From NCBI RefSeq assembly GCF_003289645.1, contig NZ_QLYX01000006.1:62001-126000 (forward strand): a stretch of DNA of 64,000 nt, in the 5' to 3' direction. How positions within the stretch are numbered: the first letter of the stretch is position 1; each line of letters opens with the position of its first letter. The notes below the pieces were generated by a model. The model was not told where the DNA came from, made no database searches, and was given only the letters and a program-made list of their open reading frames with translations. The translations under genes and the position numbers were made by a program. Source of the DNA: Actinomadura craniellae. GTDB lineage: Bacteria > Actinomycetota > Actinomycetes > Streptosporangiales > Streptosporangiaceae. Below are positions 48,594 to 57,853 of this stretch, piece after piece.

Positions 48594-49872
48594 TGAAGGC
48601 GTCGGCCGGGCGGGGCGGCCGGTCGCGCGGTGGGGCGGCGGCGTGCCCCACCCCCACCGCCCCCATCGGATCCCAGGTCGCGGGCAGGTCCAGCCGCTCG
48701 CGGACCACGTCACGGCAGAACATCGTGCTGGACACCCAGCACGACCCCAGCCCCTCGACGGCCAGCGCCACCAGCAGGTTCTGCACCCCGGCGCCCATCG
48801 CGACCACGAACATCTCCCGCTCGGCGGCCGACCGGCGCTCGTCCGGGTAGTCGTGCGCGCCGTCCGCCACCAGGCAGGGCACCACCAGATACGGCGCCCG
48901 GCGCAGCACGTCGCCCCGGCGCAGCCGTCGGGCGATCGACTCGGCGCTGAACCCGTCGCGGCGCAGGTCGGCCTCCCAGGCGTCCCGCATCGCGTCCAGC
49001 AGGTCCGTACGGGATTTCTCCGACTCCAGCAGCACGAACCGCCAGGGCGTGGTGTGGTGCGGGGCCGGGGCGGTGATCGCGGTGGTCACGGCCCGGCGCA
49101 CCGCCGCCGGGTCCACCGGGTCGGCGGTGAACTCGCGGACGGTCCGCCGGGCGCGCGGCACCTCGGCGGACCCGTACCGGAACATGTCCTCCTCGGGCGG
49201 GCGGACCAGCGCCCGCGCCCCCGGCCCCTCGTCCGCGATCACCAGATCGGACAGCCCCCGGACCACCGCCACCGGCACCCCGGCCAGCTTGCCCTTGACC
49301 AGCTCGGCGGCCGACGCGATCTCGTCGGCGGTCGCCGTCACGGTGGCGTCGAGCCGGTTCCCGTAGGCGTCGGCGCGCCCGCGCAGATCGTCGAGAGGGG
49401 CCAGCCCGGCCGCCCCGATGGCCGCGTCCACCAGGCCGATGCGCCACGGCCGGCCGAGCGTGTCGGAGACGATCACCGCCACGTCCGTCCCCGTCCGCTC
49501 GCGCAGGCCGGCGCGGATCCGGCGGGCCGAGGCGTCGGGGTCCTCCGGCAGCAGCAGCACGGTGCCGGGCGGGGTGTTGGACGCGTCCACCCCGGCGGCG
49601 GCCAGCACCAGGCCCTGCCGCGTCTCCACGATCCGGGTCTCGCCGCCCGGGTGCGACCGGCGGGCCACCAGCCGCACGGTCTCCGCGTCGATCGCCGCCT
49701 CCCGGCTCTCGGCGGCGAGCACCCGGCCCTCGGCCTTGCTCACCACCTTCGAGGTCACCACGACGATGTCGCCGGGCCGCAGGTCGGCCGCGGCGGCGAT
49801 CAGCCCGGCGAGGTCGTCGCCCGCCCCGACCTCGGGCAGGCCGGGCACTCCGAAGATCTCCAGCCGGGTCAT
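48580..49872 (-). CDS. fbiB: Coenzyme F420:L-glutamate ligase with nitroreductase domain
   Basis: 430 residues from ATG 49872, which overlaps the fbiA stop as ATGA. Residues 1-245 are the CofE-like ligase ([57 protein letters not shown]). Residues 250-430 are the FMN-binding nitroreductase domain characteristic of actinobacterial FbiB, with RRTVREFT and [12 protein letters not shown]. It reduces dehydro-F420-0 and adds the glutamate tail. Its 3' end overlaps the solute-binding-like gene on the other strand. Confidence 0.95.
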   Translation of the reverse strand: MTRLEIFGVPGLPEVGAGDDLAGLIAAAADLRPGDIVVVTSKVVSKAEGRVLAAESREAAIDAETVRLVARRSHPGGETRIVETRQGLVLAAAGVDASNTPPGTVLLLPEDPDASARRIRAGLRERTGTDVAVIVSDTLGRPWRIGLVDAAIGAAGLAPLDDLRGRADAYGNRLDATVTATADEIASAAELVKGKLAGVPVAVVRGLSDLVIADEGPGARALVRPPEEDMFRYGSAEVPRARRTVREFTADPVDPAAVRRAVTTAITAPAPHHTTPWRFVLLESEKSRTDLLDAMRDAWEADLRRDGFSAESIARRLRRGDVLRRAPYLVVPCLVADGAHDYPDERRSAAEREMFVVAMGAGVQNLLVALAVEGLGSCWVSSTMFCRDVVRERLDLPATWDPMGAVGVGHAAAPPRDRPPRPADAFITTR

Positions 49873-50801
49873 CGCAGCTCCGCCGCGAACTCCAGGGCCG
49901 CCCGCGCGATCTCGGCGGTGGCGGCCAGGTCGGTCATCAGCAGCGGCCGGGTCTGGACGGCGATTCCCTCGACCGCCGTCCCCTCGTCGGCGGTGTCGAC
50001 CATCCAGCCGTCGAGCAGTTCCGGTCCGTAGTGCCCGGCGACCGCCCGCGCCGACGTCTGGACGCCGATCGCGGTCAGGCACGCGTCGGCCATGCCGCGG
50101 ACCGGGGCCCCGCCGACGATGGGGGAGATCCCGACCACGGTTTTGGCCTCCAGCGCGGAGCGGATCCCGGGCACGGCCAGGATCGTGCCCACGCTCACCA
50201 CCGGGTTGGACGGCGGCAGCAGCACCAGGTCGGCCGCCTCGATCGCGTCCAGCACGCCGGGGGCGGGCTTGGCGTCGGCCGCGCCGACCGGTGTGATCGA
50301 CAGGGCGGGTGTCGCGGCGCGCAGCCGCACCCACCACTCCTGGAAGTGGACGGCCCGCCGGTCCGGGTCGGCGATCACCACGTGCGTCTCGACCTGGTCG
50401 TCGGTCATCGGGATCAGCCGGACGCCCGGCCGCCACCGGTCGCACAGCGCCTCGGTCACCGCGGACAGCGGGTACCCGGCGGCGAGCATCTGCGTCCGGA
50501 CGATGTGGGTGGCGAAGTCGCGGTCGCCCAGCCCGAACCAGCCCGGCCCCACCCCGTAGGCGGCCAGTTCCTCCTTGACGGCGAACGTCTCGTCGGCGCG
50601 GCCCCAGCCCTGTTCCTCGTTGATGCCACCGCCGAGGGTGTACATCACAGTGTCCAGGTCCGGACAGACACGCAACCCGAACAGGCTGATGTCGTCGCCG
50701 GTGTTGCCGATGACGGTGATCTCGGCCTCGGGGGCCGCTTGCTTGAGCCCGCGCAGGAAGCGGGCTCCACCGATCCCGCCCGCCGGTACCACGATCTTCA
50801 T
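49869..50801 (-). CDS. fbiA: 2-phospho-L-lactate/PEP transferase (CofD type)
   Basis: 310 residues from ATG 50801. [20 protein letters not shown] is the CofD start, [20 protein letters not shown] and GWGRADETF are the substrate loops, and [15 protein letters not shown] and [15 protein letters not shown] complete the family pattern. It couples FO to the activated phosphoenolpyruvyl (or lactyl) guanosine diphosphate, forming dehydro-F420-0. It is the first gene of the fbiAB operon. FbiD, which makes the activated donor, is not in the window. Confidence 0.95.
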   Translation of the reverse strand: MKIVVPAGGIGGARFLRGLKQAAPEAEITVIGNTGDDISLFGLRVCPDLDTVMYTLGGGINEEQGWGRADETFAVKEELAAYGVGPGWFGLGDRDFATHIVRTQMLAAGYPLSAVTEALCDRWRPGVRLIPMTDDQVETHVVIADPDRRAVHFQEWWVRLRAATPALSITPVGAADAKPAPGVLDAIEAADLVLLPPSNPVVSVGTILAVPGIRSALEAKTVVGISPIVGGAPVRGMADACLTAIGVQTSARAVAGHYGPELLDGWMVDTADEGTAVEGIAVQTRPLLMTDLAATAEIARAALEFAAELR

Positions 50802-50981
50802 GCTCCAAGTCTTGCAGCTCGGACAAATCGCGGTTCGCCCGGTGTTCCGGTGGTTCCCGTCCGGCCGCCGGGGACGGCTCGTCCGATGTTCACCGTTCGC
50901 TGCCCCACGGACGGGGTACGGGTGCGTACGCGATATGGAAAGCTTTGTGGTGAAACAAATCACCTCTGTCTGGAGAGATTC

Positions 50982-51908
50982 GTGAACAAGGAAGCCGTCC
51001 AGCGTCTGCGCGAGCCGGCCGCCTGGGTACTCCTGGCCTCGTCGGCCCTGCAGCTCCTCGCCGGGATTTTGGTGCTGTTCAACAGCGGTGCCCGCACGAT
51101 CGAGGTGCCCGGCGTGGGCTCCCAGCGGGTCGGCGGTTCGGACTTCAGCACGCGGGCGGCCCGGGAGCTCACCGACGCCCAGTTCTTCAGCGGCCTGATC
51201 CTGGTGGCGCTGCTGGTGATCGCTGTGCTGCTGGTCACCTCCGGGTCGCAACCCACCAAGCAGGCCCGCAACATCGTCACCGGCGCGCTCGCCGTGCTCG
51301 GTCTCGCCGCCCTGCTCACCGTGGTGGTCTGGCTGGGCTCGCTGGTGGCCGACATCGGCGCGCTGGCCAAGTTCGCGGCCTTCCTCTTCGGGGTGGCCAA
51401 GCTCGCGGTGATCGGCGTCGCGGGCTGGTACATCTTCACGGTCTTCCAGGCCCTCCAGCCGCCCAAGCCGGCGGCGCAGCCGCAGATGCCCGGCGGCGGC
51501 TACCCCGAGTACGGCTACCAGCAGGACCAGGGGCAGCAGTACCAGCAGGGCGGCTACCAGCAGGAGCAGGGCCAGCAGTACCAGCAGGGCGCCTACCAGC
51601 AGGACCAGGGCCAGCAGTCCTACGACCAGGGCGGTTACCAGCAGGGCCAGCAGTCCTACGATCAGGGTGGTTACCAGCAGGGTGGCTACCAGCAGGACCA
51701 GGGGCAGCAGTACCAGCAGGGCGGCTACCAGCAGCAGGACCAGGGCGGCGAGGGCGCCGGCGACTGGACCCGGGCGTACGGCGAGGGCCAGCAGCCCTAT
51801 GACCAGGGCCAGCAGGGCGGTTACCAGCAGGGCCAGCAGCCGTACCCGCCCCAGCAGGACCAGGGCGGCCAGCAGGGCGGAGGAGACTGGTACCGCGAAG
51901 GCCGGTGA
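50982..51908 (+). CDS. Four-helix membrane protein with Gln/Tyr/Gly-rich repeat tail
   Basis: 308 residues from GTG 50982, with GGAGAG upstream. Four hydrophobic helices (about 13-32, 68-88, 100-122, 130-155) are followed from residue 165 by a tail made almost wholly of Gln, Tyr, Gly and Asp in repeats such as GGYQQDQGQQ and SYDQGGYQQG. The tail is of low-complexity prion-like composition. It is divergent from fbiA and upstream of whiB. I recognise no family for the membrane part. A small GGTGA-N6-TCACC repeat lies in its leader. Confidence 0.7.
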   Translation: MNKEAVQRLREPAAWVLLASSALQLLAGILVLFNSGARTIEVPGVGSQRVGGSDFSTRAARELTDAQFFSGLILVALLVIAVLLVTSGSQPTKQARNIVTGALAVLGLAALLTVVVWLGSLVADIGALAKFAAFLFGVAKLAVIGVAGWYIFTVFQALQPPKPAAQPQMPGGGYPEYGYQQDQGQQYQQGGYQQEQGQQYQQGAYQQDQGQQSYDQGGYQQGQQSYDQGGYQQGGYQQDQGQQYQQGGYQQQDQGGEGAGDWTRAYGEGQQPYDQGQQGGYQQGQQPYPPQQDQGGQQGGGDWYREGR

Positions 51909-51975
51909 TCATGCCCAGAGTCCGGCACACTCCTGATCAAAAGGTTCTCTGCCCAGTCCCTCGAATCCGTTCCGC

Positions 51976-52018
51976 TTGACGGCTCCGGTCTCACACGCGT
52001 GTAATTTCAGGTGTGTGA
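51976..52018 (+). promoter_or_regulatory. whiB promoter with palindrome
   Basis: TTGACG (51976-51981), 18-base spacer, TGTAAT (52000-52005). The palindrome ACACGCGTGT (51993-52002) overlaps the -10 box, and TCACAC is repeated inverted as GTGTGA at 52013-52018. The flanks TCACAC and GTGTAA match the half-sites of the BldD box (TnACnC / GnGTnA), but with a 2-base instead of a 1-base centre. Confidence 0.5.
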
Positions 52019-52092
52019 TTCTGTGTCTTCTCGGGGGATGGAGCTCGAGGGAAGGCATTGACCAGGGGGCTCCACGGGCTAGGAGGTGCGCT

Positions 52093-52356
52093 GTGAGCGA
52101 GGTGCTCATCCCGCTGGCGCACGGCACAATCGGCGAAGAGTTGGGCTGGCAGGAGCGCGCCCTGTGCGCGCAGACGGATCCGGAAGCATTTTTTCCGGAA
52201 AAGGGCGGCTCGACCCGTGAAGCCAAGAAGGTGTGCCGTGCTTGCGAGGTGCGGGCGGAGTGTCTGGAATATGCGCTCCAGCATGACGAGCGCTTTGGAA
52301 TCTGGGGCGGTTTGTCGGAACGAGAGCGCCGAAAGCTGAAGCGGCAGGCCGTCTAG
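52093..52356 (+). CDS. whiB: WhiB-family iron-sulfur regulator, WhiB/WhiB2 (WhmD) type
   Basis: 87 residues from GTG 52093, with a perfect AGGAGG at 52081. Four cluster-binding cysteines are at 25, 48, 51 and 57 (C-x22-C-x2-C-x5-C), then GIWGG (69-73) and the basic tail ERERRKLKRQAV. ALCAQTDPEAFFPEKGGSTR is typical of the WhiB/WhiB2 subgroup, which works with WhiA in sporulation septation in Streptomyces and is essential for division in mycobacteria. Position beside fbiAB agrees with Rv3260c. Confidence 0.95.
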   Translation: MSEVLIPLAHGTIGEELGWQERALCAQTDPEAFFPEKGGSTREAKKVCRACEVRAECLEYALQHDERFGIWGGLSERERRKLKRQAV

Positions 52357-52408
52357 GCGGCCATCTCGGAGAGATGGGGAGCAGGTCCCCGACAGTACGC
52401 GTACAGTT

Positions 52409-52443
52409 GTCAGCCGTGCCGGCCCCGAGCCGGCACGGCTGAC
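52409..52443. terminator. 14-bp terminator after whiB
   Basis: Perfect stem 52409-52422 / 52430-52443 with a 7-base loop, 52 bases after the whiB stop and 30 bases before the next start codon. Confidence 0.8.
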
Positions 52444-52472
52444 CCATTGTTGACACGAGATCGCGCGGACTC

Positions 52473-55400
52473 TTGTCGCCCATACCCGATCGTCACGCCG
52501 TCACCACCGTTCTCGTCGCCCATGAGGGCGCGCGCTGGCTTCCGGTGACGCTGAAGGCGTTGCTGACGCAGACGCGGCCGGCGCAGCGGCTGGTCGCCGT
52601 CGACACCGGCAGCCACGACCGCGGCCCCGCCGTGCTCACCGAGGTCGTCGGCGAGGGCAAGCTGCTGCGGCTGCCCCGCACCACCGGCTACGGCGAGGCG
52701 GTCGCCGAGGCGCTGCGGCACCCCGCCGCGCACACCCCGGTGGCGCCCACCGAGGACGGCAGCGCACCGACCGAGTGGATCTGGCTGCTGCACGACGACT
52801 CCGCACCCGCCCAGGACGCACTGGAGTTGCTGCTGCGGGTGGCCGGAACCGACCCCAACATCGGGCTGCTCGGCCCCAAACTGCGCGACTGGACCGACCG
52901 GCGGCGGCTGCTGGAACTGGGCGTCACCCTCGACGGGGCGGGCCGCCGCGACACCGGCATCGACCGGCACGAGTTCGACCAGGGCCAGCACGACGGCGTC
53001 CGCGACGTGCTGGCCGTCAGCACCGCCGGCATGCTCGTCCGCCGCGACGTCTGGGAGCAGGTCGGCGGGTTCGACCTGGACTTCGGGCTGTTCCGCGACG
53101 ACGTCGACTTCGGCTGGCGCGTCCACGCGGCCGGCCACCGGGTGGTCGCCGCCAGCGACGCGGTCGTCTTCCACGCCGAGGCCGCGGCCCGGGGCGCCCG
53201 CGAGATCGGGATGACCACCGAGTCGGCCCGCCGCCGCGACCGGCGCAACGTGCTGTACACCCTGCTGGCCAACCAGCCGTTGCGGCCGATGCTGCGCTCG
53301 CTGGCCCGCAACGCCACCGTCGCCCTGCTCCGCGCGGTGACGTTGCTGGCCGCCAAACGCCCGGCCGCCGCCCGCGACGAACTGGGCGCGTTCGCCGACG
53401 TGATCCGTTCGCCCGACCGGCTGCGCCGCGCCCGGGCCGCCCGGGCCGCGGGCCGCACGCACGTCTACCGCAGCGTCCGGCGCTTCCTGCCGCGCCGGGT
53501 GGCGCTGCGGCGCGCGGTCGAGCGCTTCTCGACAGCACTGGCGACCGAGCGGCGGCCCGGTCCCACGGTCGAGGTCCGATGGCGGTCGGCCCGCCGCCGG
53601 GTGCTGAGCAACCCCGGCGTGCTGCTCGTGGCCGCGCTGGCCGTCGTGGCCCTCGTGGCGGAACGGTCGGTGCTGCTGGCGGCCGGCCGGCTGGGCGGCG
53701 GCGCGCTGGTGCCCGCACCCGGCGGGGCGGGCGACCTGTGGGCCCAGTACGCCGCCGGCTGGCATCCGGCCGGGCTGGGCTCGGACGCCGGATCACCCCC
53801 CTACGTCGGGGTGCTCGCCGCGCTGTCCACCGTGACGTTCGGCAAGCCCTGGCTCGCCGTCTCGCTGCTGCTCCTGGCCAGCGTCCCGCTGGCCGGGCTG
53901 ACCGCCTACCTGGCGTCCGGGCTGGTCGTCACCGAGCCGCCGCGCACCGGCCGGCGGGCGCGCGCCGCCCGCCGGCTGGTCCCGGCCCCGGTGCTGCGGG
54001 CCTGGATCGCGGTGACCTACGCGCTGCTGCCGGTGGCCACCGGCACGATCGCCGCCGGACGGCTCGGCACCGCCGTGGTGTTCGTGCTGACACCCCTGCT
54101 GGGCCTGCTGGTCGCCCGGATCTACGGGCTGCCCCGGCTCGCCGACCCGGCCGCCCGCCGGCTGCGCGCCCGCCGGGCCGCCTGGGGGACGGCCCTGCTG
54201 CTGACCGTGACCATGGCCTTCGTGCCGCTCACCTGGCTACTCGCCCTGATCGCCGGGCTGCTGGGCCGGTTCGCGTTCGGCGCGGCACGGCGCGGCGCCG
54301 ACCGCGACCTGGTGGTCGCGCTCTCCCTGCCGCCGCTGTTGCTGCTGCCGTGGACGCTCGGCCTGCTCCGGCACCCGTCCCGCTTCCTGCTGGAGGCGGG
54401 GCTGCACCGGCCCGAACTGGTCGACGCCGCGCCGGCCGCCGGGGCGCTGCTGATGCTCGACCCGGGCGGTCCCGGCACCCCGCCGCACTGGGTGCTGTAC
54501 GGGCTGCTCGCCGTCGCCGTGCTGGCCCTGCCGCTGCGCAGCCGGCGCACCACGGTGATGACCGGCTGGATGCTCGCCCTGTTCGGCCTGCTCGTGGCGA
54601 TCCTGGTGAGCGCCGTGCAGGTGACGAGCGTGGCCGACCGATCGTCCGCCTGGCCGGGGGTTCCGCTGCTGGTCGCCGCGCTGGGGGTGCTGCTCGCCGC
54701 GACCGCCGTCGTCCAGCGCGCGGCCGAGGCGCTGGCCGGCAAGCACCTGCTGTACCGCCCGGCCGGGGCGGCGGTCCTGGCACTGGCGGTGAGCGCCCCG
54801 CTGCTGGCCGCCGGCCACTGGGTGGTGACCGGCGTGCGCGGGCCGTTGGGCGAGGTCGACCCCGACTCCGTCCCCTCGTTCCTCGGCGCCGGCCCGACCG
54901 GTGCCCGCACCCTTGTGCTTGGCACCGAGCGGACCGGCCGGGTCTCCTACTCCGTGCTGCGCGGCGCCGAGCCCCGGCTGGGCGAGGCCGACACCCCCGC
55001 CGACACGACGGCGCGGCACCGGATGGACGGTCTGGTCGCCCGGCTGGCCGCGGGCCACGCCGACGCGCCGGCGCTGACCCGGATGGGCGTGCGGTACTTC
55101 CTGGTGCCACGGCCGGCCGCCGACCCGATGACCTCCGTCCTCGACGGGGCCCCTGGGGTGACCCGGCTGAGCCGCACCACCGAGTGGGGCGTCTGGCGGC
55201 TGGTGACGCCCGGCGGGCGGCTGATGCTGCTGGACGGCCCGACCATCACCCCGCTGCCCGCCGGCCGGACGGACGCCGCCGCGGTCGTCCCGCCGGGCCG
55301 CGACGGCCGGGTGCTGCTGCTGGCCGAGCCCGCCGACGGCGGCTGGCGCGCCACGCTGAACGGGGCCCGCCCGGCGGCCCGCACCGTGGACGGCTGGGCC

Positions 55401-56402
55401 CAGGGATACGCGGTGCCGGCCGCCGGCGGCCGGTTCGAGCTGACGCGGAGCATGCGGGGCCGGCACCTCTGGGTGACGATCCAGGCCGCCGCCCTGCTGG
55501 TGGTCGCGGCCCTCGCCCTGCCCGGCGGCCGGCCCGACGGCCGGACGGGCTCGCAGACCGTCGAGCGCGGCCCCGGCCGGAACGCGCACCGGGGCCTGCG
55601 CCGCCGCCCCCGCCGTGCCCACACCGCCGAACCGGCCGAATCCGTGGAAGCCGACGAACTCACCGCTTCCGGTGAGCACGCCGCACGGACCTCCGGCAGG
55701 CACGCCGTGCCGGCCGGGTCTGGCGAGCACATCGCGCGGACTTCTGGCAGGCACGCCCTGCCGAGCATGTCTGGTGAGCACGTTGTGCCGGATGTCTCTG
55801 GTGAGCAGCCGGTGGTGAGCGGGTCTGGCGAGCACGCGGCGCGGACTTCTGGCAGGCACGCCGTACCGGGCATGTCTGGTGAGCACGTTGTGCCGGATGT
55901 CTCTGGTGAGCAGCCGGTGGTGAGCGGGTCTGGCGAGCACGCGGCGCGGACTTCTGGCAGGCACGCCCTGCCGGGCATGTCTGGTGAGCACGTTGTGCCG
56001 GACGTCACCGGTGAGCAACCGGTGGTGAACGCGTCGGGTGAGTACGCCGCGCGGACCTCCGGCGAGGAGGCCGAGCTCCCAGGGGACTCGACGACCACCG
56101 GGAGCGGCGCCTTCGCGGTGCCGGAGGCCGCCGGTGGAGAGGAACGCCGGCGATCGGGCCCGGGCCGCCGGCGCAAGACCGGGTCGGGTGCCCGGCGGAT
56201 CCGCTTCCGCAGCCCCGCCGAGATCCGGTTCGGCCGCCCGGCCTCCGGCGCCGAGCCGGCCCCGGCCGGGCCCGACCCGGTGCCTCCGGCGCCTCGCCGG
56301 GGCGAGGAGGCCGGAACCGCCGAGCCCCCGGGGGCCGCCGAGAGCTCGGGGGACGCGGTGGCCACGGGCGGCGAGCCCGGGAACGAGCGGGGAGACGAGT
56401 GA
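52473..56402 (+). CDS. Very large family 2 glycosyltransferase with polytopic membrane domain and repeat tail
   Basis: 1309 residues, TTG start at 52473. The GT-A domain (about 10-260) has TVLVAHEGARWLP, VAVDTGSHD, WLLHDDSAPA (DD for the metal), and FGLFRDDVDFGWRVHAAGH. About twelve membrane helices span roughly 370-790. A predicted extracellular beta-rich domain (about 800-1010) and one more helix (near 1015-1030) follow. The last 270 residues are polar and contain SGEH repeats. The gene is conserved next to whiB and DUF5719 in actinomycetes, and the DUF5719 gene overlaps it by four bases, suggesting a shared envelope role. Donor and acceptor unknown. Start uncertain. Confidence 0.82.
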   Translation: MSPIPDRHAVTTVLVAHEGARWLPVTLKALLTQTRPAQRLVAVDTGSHDRGPAVLTEVVGEGKLLRLPRTTGYGEAVAEALRHPAAHTPVAPTEDGSAPTEWIWLLHDDSAPAQDALELLLRVAGTDPNIGLLGPKLRDWTDRRRLLELGVTLDGAGRRDTGIDRHEFDQGQHDGVRDVLAVSTAGMLVRRDVWEQVGGFDLDFGLFRDDVDFGWRVHAAGHRVVAASDAVVFHAEAAARGAREIGMTTESARRRDRRNVLYTLLANQPLRPMLRSLARNATVALLRAVTLLAAKRPAAARDELGAFADVIRSPDRLRRARAARAAGRTHVYRSVRRFLPRRVALRRAVERFSTALATERRPGPTVEVRWRSARRRVLSNPGVLLVAALAVVALVAERSVLLAAGRLGGGALVPAPGGAGDLWAQYAAGWHPAGLGSDAGSPPYVGVLAALSTVTFGKPWLAVSLLLLASVPLAGLTAYLASGLVVTEPPRTGRRARAARRLVPAPVLRAWIAVTYALLPVATGTIAAGRLGTAVVFVLTPLLGLLVARIYGLPRLADPAARRLRARRAAWGTALLLTVTMAFVPLTWLLALIAGLLGRFAFGAARRGADRDLVVALSLPPLLLLPWTLGLLRHPSRFLLEAGLHRPELVDAAPAAGALLMLDPGGPGTPPHWVLYGLLAVAVLALPLRSRRTTVMTGWMLALFGLLVAILVSAVQVTSVADRSSAWPGVPLLVAALGVLLAATAVVQRAAEALAGKHLLYRPAGAAVLALAVSAPLLAAGHWVVTGVRGPLGEVDPDSVPSFLGAGPTGARTLVLGTERTGRVSYSVLRGAEPRLGEADTPADTTARHRMDGLVARLAAGHADAPALTRMGVRYFLVPRPAADPMTSVLDGAPGVTRLSRTTEWGVWRLVTPGGRLMLLDGPTITPLPAGRTDAAAVVPPGRDGRVLLLAEPADGGWRATLNGARPAARTVDGWAQGYAVPAAGGRFELTRSMRGRHLWVTIQAAALLVVAALALPGGRPDGRTGSQTVERGPGRNAHRGLRRRPRRAHTAEPAESVEADELTASGEHAARTSGRHAVPAGSGEHIARTSGRHALPSMSGEHVVPDVSGEQPVVSGSGEHAARTSGRHAVPGMSGEHVVPDVSGEQPVVSGSGEHAARTSGRHALPGMSGEHVVPDVTGEQPVVNASGEYAARTSGEEAELPGDSTTTGSGAFAVPEAAGGEERRRSGPGRRRKTGSGARRIRFRSPAEIRFGRPASGAEPAPAGPDPVPPAPRRGEEAGTAEPPGAAESSGDAVATGGEPGNERGDE
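55668..56060 (+). repeat. SGEH repeat array, 105-base higher-order period
   Basis: About twelve degenerate units of the form SGEHxxRTSGRHA, SGEHVVPDV and SGEQPVVSG. They are arranged in a 35-residue (105-base) higher-order repeat; identical strings recur at 55819 and 55924. The repeats encode part of the cytoplasmic or extracellular tail of the large glycosyltransferase. Confidence 0.8.
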
Positions 56403-57853
56403 ACGGGCTGATCCGGTTTCTCGGGTACCGGTACGCCACCGCCCTCCTGGTGCTGGTGGCCCTGCTGGCGCTGTACGGGGCGGCCCGGTTGTCGCGGCCC
56501 GGCGCGGTGACGGCGGAGACCGGTGGGAGCACCCCGGTCACGTCCGCCGTGCTGGCCTGCCCGGCCCCGCGCGGCGACCGGGTGCGGCTCAGCGCGCTGG
56601 CCCCGCCCGGTGCCCGCGGCAGCGGCCGGACCACGGTGACGGCGACCCCAGGCGGTGCCGTCGTCGCCGCTCCAGGCGGCCCGGGCGTCGCCTGGGCGCA
56701 GGACGTCTCCGCCGGCGACGCCGGCTCCTACACGCTGCGGGCCACCGGGCCGCCGGCGGCCGGGCTCACGGCCGAGCAGTCGGTCTCCGCGGCGCGGGGC
56801 GACGACCGGGGGCTGGCCGGCACCCGCTGCGCCGCGCCCGGCACGGACCTGTGGTTCGTGGGGCCCGGCCCCGTCGCCGCCGAGGACATCGACCTCTACA
56901 TCACCAACGTCGACGCGGAACCCGCCGCCGTCGACGTGCTGGCGATGTCGGGGGAGGGCCCGCTGGAGACCACCGACGGCCGGGGCCTGCAGATCGAGCC
57001 GTACAGCACCGAGATCGTGCCGATCGGCCGGTCCGCGGCGGGGCTGGGCGAGGTGGCCGAGACCGCCGAGGCGCTGGCGCTCCGGGTGCGGGCGAACACC
57101 GGCCGGGTCGCCGCCGCCGTCCGGGTCCGGGTCGCCGCGGGCAAGGGCGTCGACTGGTTGCCCCTCGCGCCCGGTCCCGCCCGGTCCTTCGTCCTGCCGG
57201 GGCTGCCGGCCGGCAGCGGCGAACGGCGGCTGCTGGTCGGGGTACCGGGCGACCGGGACGCCCGGGTCGAGGTCAAGGTGATCACTCCGGACGGCACGTT
57301 CGCCCCGGGCGGGCAGGGCGTTTTGGACGCGCCCGCTGCGTCGGTGTCGACGCTGGACCTGGACCGGGTGCTCGCGGGTCGCCCCGCGGCCGTCCGGCTG
57401 GTGTCGGACCGGCCGATCGTCACCGGGTTCACCACCCGCCGCGGCGCCGACGTGGCGTTCGGCACCGCCACCGCGCCGCTGGGCCCGGCGGGTGGGCCCG
57501 GGGGTGTGGCGGCCGACAACCGCTTCGACGCCTCCCTGCTGCTGACGGCCCCTGACGGGGCGGGAGCCGTCCGCATCGTCACCGTGGACGCGGCGGGGGC
57601 TCGCGGCGCCCCCCAGGACGTCACCGTGGCGGCGGGGCGGACCCTGGAGGTGCGCGTCCCGGCTCCGGCCGGCGCCGGCTCCTTCGGCCTGCTGGTGACC
57701 GCGCGGGAGGGGTCCGGGCCGGTGCACGCGGCCCGGCTGTTGACGGCGGGCAGGGGCGCCACGGAGGCGGTCACCCTGCTCCCGGTGGGGCCGGCCCGCA
57801 CCGCGCTGGACCTGCCCCCGGTGGGCGACTCGCTGAGTTCCCTGCTGCCCTGA
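56399..57853 (+). CDS. DUF5719 family secreted/anchored protein
   Basis: 484 residues, GTG 56399 overlapping the glycosyltransferase stop. One N-terminal helix (YATALLVLVALLALYGAA) anchors or secretes a long beta-rich domain. Motifs such as LWFVGPG, DIDLYITNVDAEPAAVDV and FTTRRGADVAFG match the DUF5719 proteins found at this position in many actinomycetes. Two cysteines (in VLACPAP and GTRCAAP) could form a disulfide. Function unknown; linkage to the giant glycosyltransferase is conserved. Confidence 0.78.
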   Translation: MNGLIRFLGYRYATALLVLVALLALYGAARLSRPGAVTAETGGSTPVTSAVLACPAPRGDRVRLSALAPPGARGSGRTTVTATPGGAVVAAPGGPGVAWAQDVSAGDAGSYTLRATGPPAAGLTAEQSVSAARGDDRGLAGTRCAAPGTDLWFVGPGPVAAEDIDLYITNVDAEPAAVDVLAMSGEGPLETTDGRGLQIEPYSTEIVPIGRSAAGLGEVAETAEALALRVRANTGRVAAAVRVRVAAGKGVDWLPLAPGPARSFVLPGLPAGSGERRLLVGVPGDRDARVEVKVITPDGTFAPGGQGVLDAPAASVSTLDLDRVLAGRPAAVRLVSDRPIVTGFTTRRGADVAFGTATAPLGPAGGPGGVAADNRFDASLLLTAPDGAGAVRIVTVDAAGARGAPQDVTVAAGRTLEVRVPAPAGAGSFGLLVTAREGSGPVHAARLLTAGRGATEAVTLLPVGPARTALDLPPVGDSLSSLLP

